From Candidatus Gastranaerophilales bacterium (GTDB taxonomy: Bacteria > Cyanobacteriota > Vampirovibrionia > Gastranaerophilales > Gastranaerophilaceae): DNA of 64,000 nucleotides. The notes under the pieces are model-generated. The model searched no databases and had not been told where the DNA came from. It worked only from the letters and a program-made list of their open reading frames with translations. Below, piece by piece: positions 47,769 through 56,349 of the stretch. The stretch is taken from positions 149,051 through 213,050 of the forward strand of contig CALVBI010000003.1 of assembly GCA_944325735.1 (NCBI GenBank), written 5' to 3'. The translations under genes and the position numbers were made by a program. Position 1 is the stretch's first letter, and each line of letters begins with the position of its first letter.

Positions 47769-48590
47769 ATGCAAAGTTCAGTAGGACAAAAAAACATACA
47801 ACAACCACAAGTAATTACACAATGCAATACTTGTCAGGTACAACCGCAACAAAATACTCAACCTGCACAAGTTGCACAAACACCTGTTCAATATCAGACA
47901 CAACCAATGGCTCAACCACAATGTCAAAATGTACAGGTTCCAAATTACTCCGGTGTAAATATTCAAATTTTTAATCCATCTGTTGCAACTCCAGGGTCTA
48001 CTGCACCTGTATATAATGTAAATGCACCAAATTACGGAACAAATCCAGTAAATGGATGTTATCCACCAGAATATTATACAAATAATTGGGGAAATAAAGA
48101 TCAAAAGAATTCTGATAGTAAAACAACCACTACAACAACAAATACTACAGAAAATAAAACAACTGAAAAGAAAACTGAAAAACGAGAAATTGTTCAACTT
48201 ACAGATGAATATATAAAAAATCTTGAAAACTATTTAAACAGTCAAGATAAAGAAGTAAGATTAATGGGTGCCAAAGAAGTAATTGCAAGATTAGAAGAAG
48301 ATCACTCAAGAAAAGATGATAAAGCTCTTAATGCATTAGTAAACAAAATGCTTCAAGACCCATATACTCCTGTAAAAATCCTTGCACTTAGTGCATTAGA
48401 TTCAAGAGTAGTAACTGGTGATGATTATACAGTAGGACTTCTTAAAGCAATGCAAAATTCATCATCAGGCTATGGACAGGATGCAATGCAGGCAACAAAC
48501 ATCTTACTGAAGATGTCAGGCAAAAAGGTCGAAAAAGAATTCGAAGTAAAAGACACAAAAAAGACAGAAAATAAAACCGAACAAAAATAG
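47769..48590 (+). CDS. hypothetical protein, Gln/Pro-rich N-terminus and helical-repeat C-terminus
   Basis: This 273-residue protein starts at the ATG at 47769. Residues 1-100 are Gln/Pro/Val-rich low complexity with several Cys. A Thr/Asn/Lys linker (SKTTTTTTNTTENKTTEK) follows. The C-terminal 120 residues look like HEAT-type helices (LNSQDKEVRLMGAKEVIARL, DPYTPVKILALSALDSR). There is no signal peptide. The next gene starts seven bases later. A scaffold role is a guess. Confidence 0.6.
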   Translation: MQSSVGQKNIQQPQVITQCNTCQVQPQQNTQPAQVAQTPVQYQTQPMAQPQCQNVQVPNYSGVNIQIFNPSVATPGSTAPVYNVNAPNYGTNPVNGCYPPEYYTNNWGNKDQKNSDSKTTTTTTNTTENKTTEKKTEKREIVQLTDEYIKNLENYLNSQDKEVRLMGAKEVIARLEEDHSRKDDKALNALVNKMLQDPYTPVKILALSALDSRVVTGDDYTVGLLKAMQNSSSGYGQDAMQATNILLKMSGKKVEKEFEVKDTKKTENKTEQK

Positions 48591-48597
48591 GTGAAAA

Positions 48598-49074
48598 ATG
48601 AGTATCAGTACAGCACTTACATCAGTAAAAAGTAATTTTACAAAATATCTGGCTAAAGGCGTTGGCGCTGCAGCTTTAGGCGTAGTAGCCTATGATGCTC
48701 ATGTAGTTGGCAAACTTCAATCAGATGTTTATTCAAAAACAGGCGATGCTAATGCTTGCATGGAAGCATTTAGCAATACTCAGTATCTTTCAAGTCCTAG
48801 TATTACAACATCAAAGCTAAAAAAAGGATTCTTCAACTGGGAAGTTGAAAGCAACTGGAGACATTTTATCAATTCCGGAATAGGCTACTTTAAAGGCTTT
48901 GGCTCAATGGTTGTAAATAGTGTTGTTCCATTCACATTAGGACTTGGAGCACTCTTAGGAAAAGGTAAATGGTCTAAAGGTTCTGCAATAGGACTTGGCA
49001 TCTATGGTGTCGGAAAATTATTTAAAGATGTCCTAGGATTCGGACACTACAACGATTTAAACCGAAAATTCTAA
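48598..49074 (+). CDS. hypothetical glycine-rich membrane-associated protein
   Basis: This 158-residue protein is co-transcribed with the upstream gene (7-base gap with GGTG). The N-terminal helix is rich in small residues (LAKGVGAAALGVVAYDAHVV). Gly-rich hydrophobic segments near the C-terminus (VPFTLGLGALLGKG, SAIGLGIYGVGKLF) could insert in a membrane. Family not recognised. A terminator closes the pair. Confidence 0.6.
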   Translation: MSISTALTSVKSNFTKYLAKGVGAAALGVVAYDAHVVGKLQSDVYSKTGDANACMEAFSNTQYLSSPSITTSKLKKGFFNWEVESNWRHFINSGIGYFKGFGSMVVNSVVPFTLGLGALLGKGKWSKGSAIGLGIYGVGKLFKDVLGFGHYNDLNRKF

Positions 49075-49078
49075 ATTT

Positions 49079-49103
49079 AACGCCTCTTATAGAGGCGTTT
49101 TCT
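49079..49103. terminator. terminator after the two hypothetical genes
   Basis: AACGCCTCT and AGAGGCGTT arms around TAT, then TTTT. Confidence 0.85.
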
Positions 49104-49144
49104 AAATAAATTATTTCAAGCTATTACTTTTTGCAATATATTAA

Positions 49145-49980
49145 TTAATACAAACTATCCCAGTATCCTTTTGTATTATCATCGGGATTTACATCTTTTA
49201 TAGCATAATCATAGCATCCACGACCATTATAATCACCACCGTCTTGTTTTTTTGTGCACAACTTATACCAAGTCCCTGTATTATATATAAATATATCATA
49301 CCCATAGCGATTAGGACCTCTTGAAGGTCCGTTAGTATCAAATGTCATTGTTAGACCATCATATTTGCCATGGTAGAAAAAAAATAAACTAGAGATTACA
49401 GTACCATCTGGCAAATAATATAAACCTTCTTTATCTAAAATGCCATATCCTCCAACTCCGTATAATTCTCCATATAATATATTAGACATACCTGAAAAAT
49501 TATAAACCTTAATTCTTTGTTGATTTAATGTGAATTGTTTCATCTCTTTTAATTTATTAAAACGAGATAATAAATCACTGTTTATATCTTCAAATAATTG
49601 TTTATTACTATTTAAACAAGAACTCGTTTGAGATTCAGGCAATGTCCCACATATATTATTTAGTTCCTTAAAATTCCCATAACCAAATTCAGATGCAGTC
49701 TGATTCATTGCATTCTGAATTATACTACTGCTACGCATAAATGCTGTACGCAACTGCTTTACTCTGTATTGATTTATTAAACTCGGTAATGTCATTGCTG
49801 CGACAACACCGATTATTCCTAAAGTTATTAAAACCTCTGCTAACGTAAAGCCATTTGTATTTTTATAGTGATGTTCCATATCACTATTATTACATTTTTT
49901 ACAAAATTTTTCAATCCCTTGAAAGCCTTGTGGAGCAAGCTCTAAATTGCCCCCCCCCCGACATTCTTAAATCTTTTCAT
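49145..49980 (-). CDS. prepilin-like protein 7, out of frame at a 10-base tract
   Basis: The ATG at 49980 (GAAAGGAG site) reads MKRFKNV into G10; the zero frame stops at TAG after two more codons. Eleven G would give 278 residues with NLELAPQGFQG downstream. An in-frame ATG at 49879 gives MEHHYKNTNGFTLAEV, a leader of normal prepilin length, but it has no ribosome site. The mature part is very close to protein 4 (AFMRSSSII, NQTA.EFGYG.FKELN, ending GYWDSLY) with FDTNGPSRGPNRYGYDIF. The promoter lies inside the 3' end of trmD. Confidence 0.75.
49950..49959. repeat. C10 tract in prepilin gene 7
   Basis: Ten C on the plus strand, flanked by CTAAATTG; 21 bases inside the gene. Confidence 0.9.
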
Positions 49981-50007
49981 TTCTTGCTCCTTTCTTTTTT
50001 ATAAATA

Positions 50008-50036
50008 ATTATAACATTATTTTGACATCTTTTCAA
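50008..50036 (-). promoter_or_regulatory. promoter of prepilin gene 7
   Basis: TTGAAA (in the last codons of trmD), 17-base spacer, TATAAT on the minus strand. Confidence 0.7.
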
Positions 50037-50712
50037 TATAAGCAGAATAAAGATCTGGACGCTTAATTTGAGTTCTTTTTAAACTTTCCTGCATACGGAA
50101 TTCATTAATTTCTTTATGATTACCGTTTAATAAAACCTCTGGAACTTTCAAGCCTCTGTATTCTCTAGGTTTTGTATATTGAGGATATTCTAAAAGTCCA
50201 TTAGAGAAACTATCTTCATCAGCTGATTCAATTTTTCCTAAAGTCCCTTCGATTTTTCGACTGACAGCATCAATTAGACATAAAGCTGGAAGCTCTCCAC
50301 CAGTAAGCACAAAATCACCAATAGAAATTTCCATAGGTTTAATAATATCTCTTATGCGTTCGTCAAAACCTTCATAATGCCCGCATAACATAACTATTTG
50401 ATCATATTTAGCTAAATCATTAACTAATTTATCATCTAAAGGAGTTCCTTGAGGAGAAAGCATTACAGTAATAGAATTTTCTTGTTTTTTTACACTTTCG
50501 TAAGCATCGACATATGGCTGTGCCATTAAAACCATTCCAGCTCCGCCCCCATATGGCGTATCATCAACTTTTTTATGTTTATCAAGAGTAAAATCTCTGG
50601 GATTTATAGTGTTTACTTGCAAAACATTATTTTCAACAGCACGCTTCAATATACTGTATCCACAATAATTATCAATCATTTCAGGGAATAATGTTAAAAC
50701 ATCAAAAATCAT
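50017..50712 (-). CDS. trmD: tRNA (guanine-37 N1)-methyltransferase
   Basis: This 231-residue SPOUT enzyme makes m1G37, which protects the reading frame. Motifs are FPEMIDNYCGYSIL, DDTPYGGGAGMVL, LCGHYEGFDERI and SIGDFVLTGGELPAL. It overlaps rimM by four bases, the standard rimM-trmD order. Its last codons include the promoter of prepilin 7. Confidence 0.97.
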   Translation of the reverse strand: MIFDVLTLFPEMIDNYCGYSILKRAVENNVLQVNTINPRDFTLDKHKKVDDTPYGGGAGMVLMAQPYVDAYESVKKQENSITVMLSPQGTPLDDKLVNDLAKYDQIVMLCGHYEGFDERIRDIIKPMEISIGDFVLTGGELPALCLIDAVSRKIEGTLGKIESADEDSFSNGLLEYPQYTKPREYRGLKVPEVLLNGNHKEINEFRMQESLKRTQIKRPDLYSAYIEKMSK

Positions 50713-51221
50713 TCAATTAATCCCTCAATGTTATTAATAATAATTTTTTTATCCTTAATACTTACATCTGTTACAATAGCTTTCACAAAAGGAACAAGCA
50801 CTATTTGCTTTGAATTTGTTTTAACAGATAATAAATCATTAGCGCCATTATTTGAAACGCCAACAACAAACCCTAATTTTTTACCTGCTTGATCAAATAC
50901 TTCCAAACTAACTAATTCATCTACTAAAAATTCGTCTTCTTCCAAATTTTCACGAATAGTATTTTCTTCAACATAAAGAAAAGCTCCCTTATATTCCATA
51001 AGCTCATTAATAGAATCTATGCCATCAAATTTTACAAGTGCAAAATTTTTATGAAGCCTTGTACTATTAATCTTTAAGGCTTTATAATCATGGTCAACTT
51101 TTACAAAAACTTCTTTTAACGAACAGAAAAAATCGGCCTGATTTTTTGTAAAACCAACTTTTGCTTCACCTTTAATTCCATGAAAATTTAAAATTTTACC
51201 AACAGAAACAAATTTAGTCAT
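50709..51221 (-). CDS. rimM: ribosome maturation factor RimM
   Basis: This 170-residue protein has the N-terminal RimM domain (SVGKILNFHGIKGEAKV) and a C-terminal PRC-barrel (DEFLVDELVSLEVFDQAGKK, then VPFVKAIV). It assists 30S subunit maturation. It overlaps trmD, and the zinc-ribbon gene lies five bases upstream, so all three are probably one operon. Confidence 0.95.
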   Translation of the reverse strand: MTKFVSVGKILNFHGIKGEAKVGFTKNQADFFCSLKEVFVKVDHDYKALKINSTRLHKNFALVKFDGIDSINELMEYKGAFLYVEENTIRENLEEDEFLVDELVSLEVFDQAGKKLGFVVGVSNNGANDLLSVKTNSKQIVLVPFVKAIVTDVSIKDKKIIINNIEGLIE

Positions 51222-51226
51222 AACAA

Positions 51227-52264
51227 TTATGCTTCCGGAGTTTCTTCAACTTTCTTAGGTTTTCTTCCTCTTTTAGGTTTAGCTGGTTCTTCTGCAACAG
51301 GAGCTTCTGCTTTAGGCTCTTCTTTTTTAACATCTTCAGCCTTTGCAGCTTCTTCTTTTTGCTTTTTAAATTCTTCTGGTAAATCAGGTCTATCCTGATT
51401 CCATCTATCTAATCCCATTTGAGAACGAATTAAACCGATACCAACGTGAACTCTCCATTCATCCATTTTTAATTGAGCTGCAATAATTTTATGGCAACCA
51501 ATTGGAGGCAATGGTAACAATGGTTCATATAAATTTTTAATTGCAAACAACTGATCAGGAGAAATTGCTAATTTTCTTTTTGGGAAAGGTAATTTAGGCA
51601 ACATCATTTTTTGTCTTACTAAATTAATTCCGAAAAATACTTTTCTTGGTTCTAAACCAATTTTTTCTCCAATTACTTCATGACAATCAGGGTTTGGTAA
51701 TGGTAACATAGCCTTATATAGCTTTTCAATTAATTCTAATTGTTCCTTACTTACAAGTAACTGTTTAGGAGCTTTTTTCTGAACAGGACGTTTATTAAAG
51801 TTATTTCTATTATTTTGAGGACGTCTGTTTTGGAATCCGCCTTGATTATTGTAAGGTCTTTGAGGTCTGTTATATCCACCACCTTGTCTATTATAATTAT
51901 TATTAGATCTATTATAACCACCTTGAGAATTTCTGTTGTAATTATTAGGTCTATTATACCCGCCTTGTCTGTTATAACCACCTTGTTGGTTGTTATAAGA
52001 TCTTTGAGGTCTGTTATATCTTGGTTCAGGGCTACCACCGGCACTATAAAAACGTGGAGGTTCATCTGTTCCACCTGCGCTATAACCGTTTAATGATTCG
52101 CTGCTGTATGAAGATGCAGGAGTTGAATTTGCTTCTGAATCATTTGTTGAAGATGATGATACCATCATTTTTTTATCAGGATACAAACAATCCGGACAAA
52201 TAACTCTTTTGGGGTTTTTTGTTTCAAACTCACGACCACATTTGATACACTTGTTTACATACAT
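51227..52264 (-). CDS. zinc-ribbon protein with Asn/Gly/Tyr/Arg-rich disordered region
   Basis: This 345-residue protein has three parts. Residues 1-26 form a zinc ribbon (CIKCG, then CPDC). Residues about 40-165 are low complexity with repeated GGYNR, YNRPQR and NNYNR units. Residues 170-290 contain two similar helical units (KQLLVSKEQLELIEKLYKAM and KLAISPDQLFAIKNLYEPLL, each followed by LPLP and a Cys-His). An acidic/Ala/Lys tail ends in an AT-hook-like KPKRGRKPKK. The composition suits RNA binding and condensation. Linkage to rimM and trmD points to translation or rRNA (inference). Confidence 0.75.
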   Translation of the reverse strand: MYVNKCIKCGREFETKNPKRVICPDCLYPDKKMMVSSSSTNDSEANSTPASSYSSESLNGYSAGGTDEPPRFYSAGGSPEPRYNRPQRSYNNQQGGYNRQGGYNRPNNYNRNSQGGYNRSNNNYNRQGGGYNRPQRPYNNQGGFQNRRPQNNRNNFNKRPVQKKAPKQLLVSKEQLELIEKLYKAMLPLPNPDCHEVIGEKIGLEPRKVFFGINLVRQKMMLPKLPFPKRKLAISPDQLFAIKNLYEPLLPLPPIGCHKIIAAQLKMDEWRVHVGIGLIRSQMGLDRWNQDRPDLPEEFKKQKEEAAKAEDVKKEEPKAEAPVAEEPAKPKRGRKPKKVEETPEA

Positions 52265-52400
52265 AATAAAAGCCTCTTAATTAAAAAATAATAACGTAAT
52301 ACGGGTTAAATTATTCTCCTCAGTCAAAAAAAATCGATTTCTAACTCTATGATAATATTTGTATTATAACATGAATTATTTTTTTTTGCAACATGTGCCG

Positions 52401-52838
52401 TTATTTTTCAACCCAAAACGTGACAGGACCGTCATTTATAAGTTCGACATCCATCATTGCTCTGAATTTCCCTGTTTTTACAGGAATATTATTATCTTCT
52501 ATACATTTAATAAAATATTCATATAAGTCAACAGCTAAATCAGGACTAGCAGCTTTATCAAAAGAAGGACGAGTTCCTTTCTTACAATCTCCACAAAGAG
52601 TAAACTGAGATACAACAAGCATTTCGCCATACACATCTTTTAGCGATAAATTCATTTTTTCATTTTCATCTTCAAAAATTCTTAAATTAACAATTTTTTG
52701 AGCTAATCTTTCCGCGTTCTCTTTTTCATCGCCTTTTTCCACTCCTAAAAAAACCAGAATGCCTGAATTTATTGCAGAAAAAAGTTCTCCCTCAATCGTC
52801 ACAGATGCTCTTTTTACTCTTTGAATTAATGCTTTCAT
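52401..52838 (-). CDS. dtd: D-aminoacyl-tRNA deacylase
   Basis: This 145-residue protein hydrolyses D-amino acids from mischarged tRNA. The signatures are SQFTLCGDCKKGTRPSF with the active-site Thr and NDGPVTFWVEK with the cross-subunit Gly-Pro motif. The length is usual. Convergent and divergent neighbours make it a single gene. A 136-base AT-rich gap before the zinc-ribbon gene holds no recognisable element. Confidence 0.97.
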   Translation of the reverse strand: MKALIQRVKRASVTIEGELFSAINSGILVFLGVEKGDEKENAERLAQKIVNLRIFEDENEKMNLSLKDVYGEMLVVSQFTLCGDCKKGTRPSFDKAASPDLAVDLYEYFIKCIEDNNIPVKTGKFRAMMDVELINDGPVTFWVEK

Positions 52839-52866
52839 AAAAATAAAATATTACAAAAATAAAATC

Positions 52867-52895
52867 TTGACAATTATAAAAAAATAATGAATAAT
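52867..52895 (+). promoter_or_regulatory. promoter of prepilin gene 8
   Basis: TTGACA (52867-52872), 17 bases, AATAAT (52890-52895). TAATAT two bases later is an alternative -10. Confidence 0.6.
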
Positions 52896-52919
52896 ATAGA
52901 AAAATATGGAGGTTGAAAA

Positions 52920-53632
52920 ATGTTTATTCAAGAAGCTTTGAGAGTGCCCCCCCCCCGCGAAGTATAAGTGGTTCTAAGGCATTCACACTTGCGGAAGTTT
53001 TGATCACTTTAGGTATAATTGGAGTTGTAGCAGCTTTAACCATTCCGACACTTATTCAAAACCATAAAAAACATGTTATAGAAGTAAAATTAAAAACATT
53101 CTATACAATTATAAACCAAGCGTTACAAAAAAGCGAACTAGACTATGGAGATAAGTCAACATGGAATGATGCTGGTGGGAGTTTAAGCTACGGAGCAATA
53201 AAAGCAAATCCAGTAATATCAGATGAACAATTTTTCGACAAATATCTAGGTCCAAATTTAACAGTTATTGCTCATAAAAAAATACCACAACCAGGAATTG
53301 CAGATTTTCAACTTGACACATACACATTAAAAAACGGTCTTCAATTTTCAATGTATGATGGTGGAGCAACATACTGGCTATTTACTGATACAAAAACACA
53401 AAAAATTTTAGGGAAAAATGCTTTTACCTTTGGCTTTATCCCAAGAATTGAAGAAGGACATAAAAATTTATGGATATTTCATGAAAACAAGGGGATTGAA
53501 CCATATGCATATGGATTCACAAATTCTTATGAATACAATATGAGTATGTGCAAAAAAGATAATAAATATTGTGGGAAATTAATTCAAATGAATAATTGGA
53601 AAATTCCTAAAGACTATCCAATAAGATTTTAA
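52920..53632 (+). CDS. prepilin-like protein 8, out of frame at a 10-base tract
   Basis: The 5' end, from promoter to tract, is almost identical to gene 2: GGAGG seven bases before the ATG at 52920, then MFIQEALRV into C10. The zero frame meets TAA four codons past the run; eleven C would give 237 residues. The pilin frame reads GSKAFTLAEVLITLGIIGVV. The mature part is diverged from gene 2 but shares the C-terminal CGKLIQMNNWKIPKDYPIRF with gene 1. The Gly/Asn loop is reduced (TKTQKILGKNAF). The shared 5' cassette on a different body suggests recombination. Confidence 0.75.
52947..52956. repeat. C10 tract in prepilin gene 8
   Basis: Ten C on the coding strand, 27 bases inside the gene, in the same context as gene 2. 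Confidence 0.9.
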
Positions 53633-54648
53633 TTTACTTTTCCTCTCAATTGTCCACAAGCTGCATCAATATCAGCACCTCGTTCTAATCTTACTGTAAC
53701 CTTCTTTCCAGACTGTTCTAACAAAGATTTAAAACGCATTATTGAATGACTTGAAGGCTTTTGGTAATCATTTTTCTCTGTCGGGTTATAGGGAATTAGG
53801 TTAATATTGCATTTCAAATCGTGAAGATATGCAACTAATTCCTTTGCACTTTGCAAAGTATCATTCAAATCTTTAATTAATAAATATTCAATTGTAATTC
53901 TTCTACCAGTCATTGCAATATAATCTTTCAATGCTTTTTTTAAATCAGGCATCGGATATTTATTTTCAATCTGCATTAACTGCTTGCGTATTTCATGATT
54001 TGGAGCGTGCAAGGAAATAGCCAAAGTTGATTGCATATCAATTGAAGCTAGTCTATTTATACCGGGAATAATACCTGAAGTTGATACAGTCAAGCGTCTT
54101 GCGCCAATTTGAAAATTTTCATTAAAAATTTCCATAGCTTTTAAAACATTATCAAGATTTAAAAGCGGTTCACCCTGTCCCATAAATACAACATTTGTAA
54201 CTTTTAGCCCTGTATCTCTTTGAATAGTCAATACCTGCTCAATAATTTCCTTATAAGAAAGATTTCGTATAAACCCTCTTTTACCTGTAGCACAAAAAGA
54301 GCAATTTACCGCACAGCCAACCTGAGAACTTACACAAGCTGTAAGATTTGCACGGTTATCAAAGCGCATCAAAACAGTCTCTACACATTCTCCATCAGGA
54401 TATTCTAGTAAATATTTCAATGTACCATCAGAACTTTCCTGTTTCACTTTAATTTTTGTATCAGAAACTTTTGCAACTGTCTTTAATTCTTCACGAAATT
54501 TTACTGACAAATCAGTCATTTCATCAATATCTTTAACTGATTTTAGATAAATCCAATTATGAATTTGTCTAGCTCTAAATTTAGAAGCATGCAATTCATC
54601 TGTAATCTTTTCAATTTCTTGAAGTGTAAGTCCTGACAATATGTTCAT
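53629..54648 (-). CDS. rlmN: dual-specificity 23S rRNA/tRNA adenine C2-methyltransferase
   Basis: This 339-residue radical SAM enzyme methylates A2503 of 23S rRNA and A37 of some tRNAs. The cluster motif is CAVNCSFC with the following ATGKRGFIRNL. The C-terminal RLERGADIDAACGQL supplies the second catalytic Cys. It lies two bases after the YkgJ-like gene, in one operon, and convergent with prepilin 8. Confidence 0.97.
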   Translation of the reverse strand: MNILSGLTLQEIEKITDELHASKFRARQIHNWIYLKSVKDIDEMTDLSVKFREELKTVAKVSDTKIKVKQESSDGTLKYLLEYPDGECVETVLMRFDNRANLTACVSSQVGCAVNCSFCATGKRGFIRNLSYKEIIEQVLTIQRDTGLKVTNVVFMGQGEPLLNLDNVLKAMEIFNENFQIGARRLTVSTSGIIPGINRLASIDMQSTLAISLHAPNHEIRKQLMQIENKYPMPDLKKALKDYIAMTGRRITIEYLLIKDLNDTLQSAKELVAYLHDLKCNINLIPYNPTEKNDYQKPSSHSIMRFKSLLEQSGKKVTVRLERGADIDAACGQLRGKVN

Positions 54649-54650
54649 AA

Positions 54651-55331
54651 TTAATCCTTTTTATATGGTACTTTTTGTTTGTAATAATCAATTATTTCAA
54701 CCATTGCATGAAGCATCATAGCAATAGGTTCAACTTCTTTACGCCACTCATAAAATCCGCAGCTTTCTGGTAATATGCTTAATGGATTATCTGGGAAATC
54801 CCTGCAAATATGAGGTCTGTTTTCATAATCTGAACAACGCTTACAATCATTTAATTTCGGACAATGATAAAAATATACAGGCTCTTCAACATTATCCGAA
54901 AGAAGTTTTAAATATTCAGGATAAATTTTTTCAGCTTCTTCTGTTGTTTTATAAGGGATAAAAATACTCAAAAATTGTTTTGCGAATTTATCACCATTTT
55001 CAGCTTTTTTCTCTAATTCTTCAGGAGAAAATTCCGAACAAGCTAAATTACAACAAGTTGCACAGCCCTTGCAGTGAAAATTTTCTCTATATGCTATAAT
55101 CTCACGCCATTTTCTATAAATTTCGTGAGAAATATCATCTTCAAACATTTCTAAAACAGCAGCTTGCCACTGTTCACCCTTAGAATTTTCATCAAACTTA
55201 TCAAAAATATCACCTTCCAAATTTGATGGTCTAATTTCTTCTACACGTTTTTGAATAGCATCCATAGATTTCAAAAAAATCTCACGATACCTCTTTTTCA
55301 TATTATTTACAGTTCCAGTCAAATCAGTCAT
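54651..55331 (-). CDS. YkgJ-family Cys-cluster protein, second copy
   Basis: This 226-residue protein has the cluster CKGCATCCNLAC near residue 92, then HCPKLNDCKRC, HICRDFP and ESCGFYEW. It is the same family as the protein at 47.1 kb, with a longer N-terminal helical part. Function is unknown; the family is thought to bind metal. It is directly upstream of rlmN, an iron-sulfur enzyme, so a role in cluster supply is conceivable but unproven. Confidence 0.82.
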   Translation of the reverse strand: MTDLTGTVNNMKKRYREIFLKSMDAIQKRVEEIRPSNLEGDIFDKFDENSKGEQWQAAVLEMFEDDISHEIYRKWREIIAYRENFHCKGCATCCNLACSEFSPEELEKKAENGDKFAKQFLSIFIPYKTTEEAEKIYPEYLKLLSDNVEEPVYFYHCPKLNDCKRCSDYENRPHICRDFPDNPLSILPESCGFYEWRKEVEPIAMMLHAMVEIIDYYKQKVPYKKD

Positions 55332-55437
55332 ATTAAAATAATAACACGAACTTTAAGTATTGTAAAAATTTTATTATATATATAAAAATTTTTTCTTTTT
55401 CAATTTAAAATGTATAAGCTAAAATAAGGATTTACAT

Positions 55438-56343
55438 ATGAGAATATCTGCAATAAGTACACCTGTACATTTTAATGGTCAAAATCCAGATTATAAAAAA
55501 GAAGTAGAAGAGAAGTCTAATACAACCTTAAAACTTGCAATTGGAACAGCAATTGCAGGGATTGGAATGATTGGAACATATTATCTTACCAAAGGTAAAA
55601 AAACTCCAAACCAGTCAAATACAATTAAAGAAAATCCATCTATCAAACAAGTCCCAGATACAATAAAAGAAAAATTGGAAACTATTTCTGAAATAATTGA
55701 TAAAACTAGCAAAGAAATTATTGATAAGCTACCTGATAAAGTTATAAATACAATCAACGAAATAAAAATAAAATCACAAAATTTTAAAGAAAGAATTATC
55801 TCAATACTTGATAATGGAAAGACAAAAATTGAATATTTAGGCAAAGAAAATAGTAAAATCTTAAAAAAACGCATATACTTAACAAAAGATGGAGAAATTC
55901 AAGGCTCAATCACTAATTTTAAGAATGGTAATACAATTTTAGAAAAATTTAATCATACTGAGAAATCAGATCTTCATAAAAAAATATTTTTAGATAAAAA
56001 CGGAAAAACATACAAAATTCAATCATCCACAACCGAACTTCGAACATCTGCGAATTTTCCATTGGGATTTAAAAACACAACAGAAATTATTGAACAAGGT
56101 AAAATACCTCTTATAAGAACAACTGATTTTTATTCTGATTTGAAACCAATCGAAACAAATTCAAATGGCAACAAAATAATATATGGATATTCAGCAGCAA
56201 AAGCAGATGAAATTATTGGTCATGCTTTTTCAAATAGGAATAAATTCATAGTAAAATTCATCAACAATCCAAAATTCAAAAAAGAATTTAATACCGTTGA
56301 TGAAATTTATACTTGGGCTAAAGGTAATTTTAAAAGAAGATAG
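55438..56343 (+). CDS. hypothetical protein with one membrane helix
   Basis: This 301-residue protein starts at the ATG at 55438 with an AAGGA site. It opens MRISAISTPVHFNGQNPD, then a charged stretch and one Gly-rich membrane helix (AIGTAIAGIGMIGTYYLTKG, about 33-52). A long Lys/Ile-rich helical part and a beta-rich C-terminal domain ending WAKGNFKRR follow. Not recognised. Very Lys/Asn-rich, in line with the AT-rich genome. Confidence 0.6.
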   Translation: MRISAISTPVHFNGQNPDYKKEVEEKSNTTLKLAIGTAIAGIGMIGTYYLTKGKKTPNQSNTIKENPSIKQVPDTIKEKLETISEIIDKTSKEIIDKLPDKVINTINEIKIKSQNFKERIISILDNGKTKIEYLGKENSKILKKRIYLTKDGEIQGSITNFKNGNTILEKFNHTEKSDLHKKIFLDKNGKTYKIQSSTTELRTSANFPLGFKNTTEIIEQGKIPLIRTTDFYSDLKPIETNSNGNKIIYGYSAAKADEIIGHAFSNRNKFIVKFINNPKFKKEFNTVDEIYTWAKGNFKRR

Positions 56344-56349
56344 TCTTTA

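Noticed and set aside
51751-52203. Long open frames antisense or out of frame within the zinc-ribbon gene
   Set aside because: They reflect the repetitive Asn/Gly/Tyr codons of the real gene and have no ribosome sites.
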